A stretch of DNA of 5,035 nt from a bacterium (GTDB taxonomy: Bacteria > Pseudomonadota > Gammaproteobacteria > Burkholderiales > Methylophilaceae): contig DAIDAS010000025.1 of NCBI GenBank assembly GCA_027310505.1, positions 1 to 5,035 on the forward strand, read 5' to 3'. The notes beneath the pieces were generated by a model. It had not been told where the DNA came from. It saw nothing but the letters and a program-made list of their open reading frames with translations, and did not search any database. The position numbers and the translations under genes were made by a program. Positions 4,599 through 5,035 of the stretch are shown here, piece after piece (within the stretch, counting starts at the first letter, position 1; each line of letters begins with the position of its first letter).

Positions 4599-5035
<437 letters not shown>

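Overview
The window looks like chromosomal DNA of a Gram-negative betaproteobacterium. It carries lipid A/Kdo (lipopolysaccharide) genes, and the partial 16S rRNA has betaproteobacterial wording in the 4957-5012 region. Coding DNA is GC-rich and all genes lie on the + strand. The 16S start resembles Nitrosomonadales-type bacteria (Gallionella/Sulfuricella relatives), but this is an impression from memory, not a database result.

Bases 2-2848 are a tightly packed cell-envelope operon. It holds the C-terminal half of an MsbA-type lipid A flippase, lpxK (tetraacyldisaccharide 4'-kinase), a small Trm112/YcaR-family zinc-ribbon protein, and kdsB (CMP-Kdo synthetase). The joints are a 1-base gap, an ATGATG overlap and a zero-base gap, so translational coupling is likely. 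LpxK completes lipid IVA, KdsB activates the Kdo that is added to lipid IVA, and MsbA flips the finished core-lipid A across the inner membrane.

Bases 2895-4160 encode a phosphofructokinase with the two diagnostic residues of the pyrophosphate-dependent type. It has a strong ribosome binding site and lies 46 bases after kdsB. No intrinsic terminator is visible after it.

Bases 4167-5035 are a stable-RNA region. A strong promoter begins 6 bases after the pfp stop codon and drives an initiator tRNA (fMet, anticodon CAT) with encoded CCA. Only 22 bases separate the tRNA end from the -35 box of a classic rRNA promoter (TTGACG-16-TATAAT with a GCGC discriminator). A leader of about 220 bases with boxB, boxA and boxC antitermination elements follows, then the first 437 bases of 16S rRNA, which runs off the window.

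I do not see a wholly new system. The most interesting part is the 4160-4600 regulatory region. Initiator tRNA and rRNA are placed so that read-through is possible, the rRNA promoter carries two separate dyads (one over the UP/-35 region, one centred on the -10 box), and both promoters share the same CACCTCT start-region motif.
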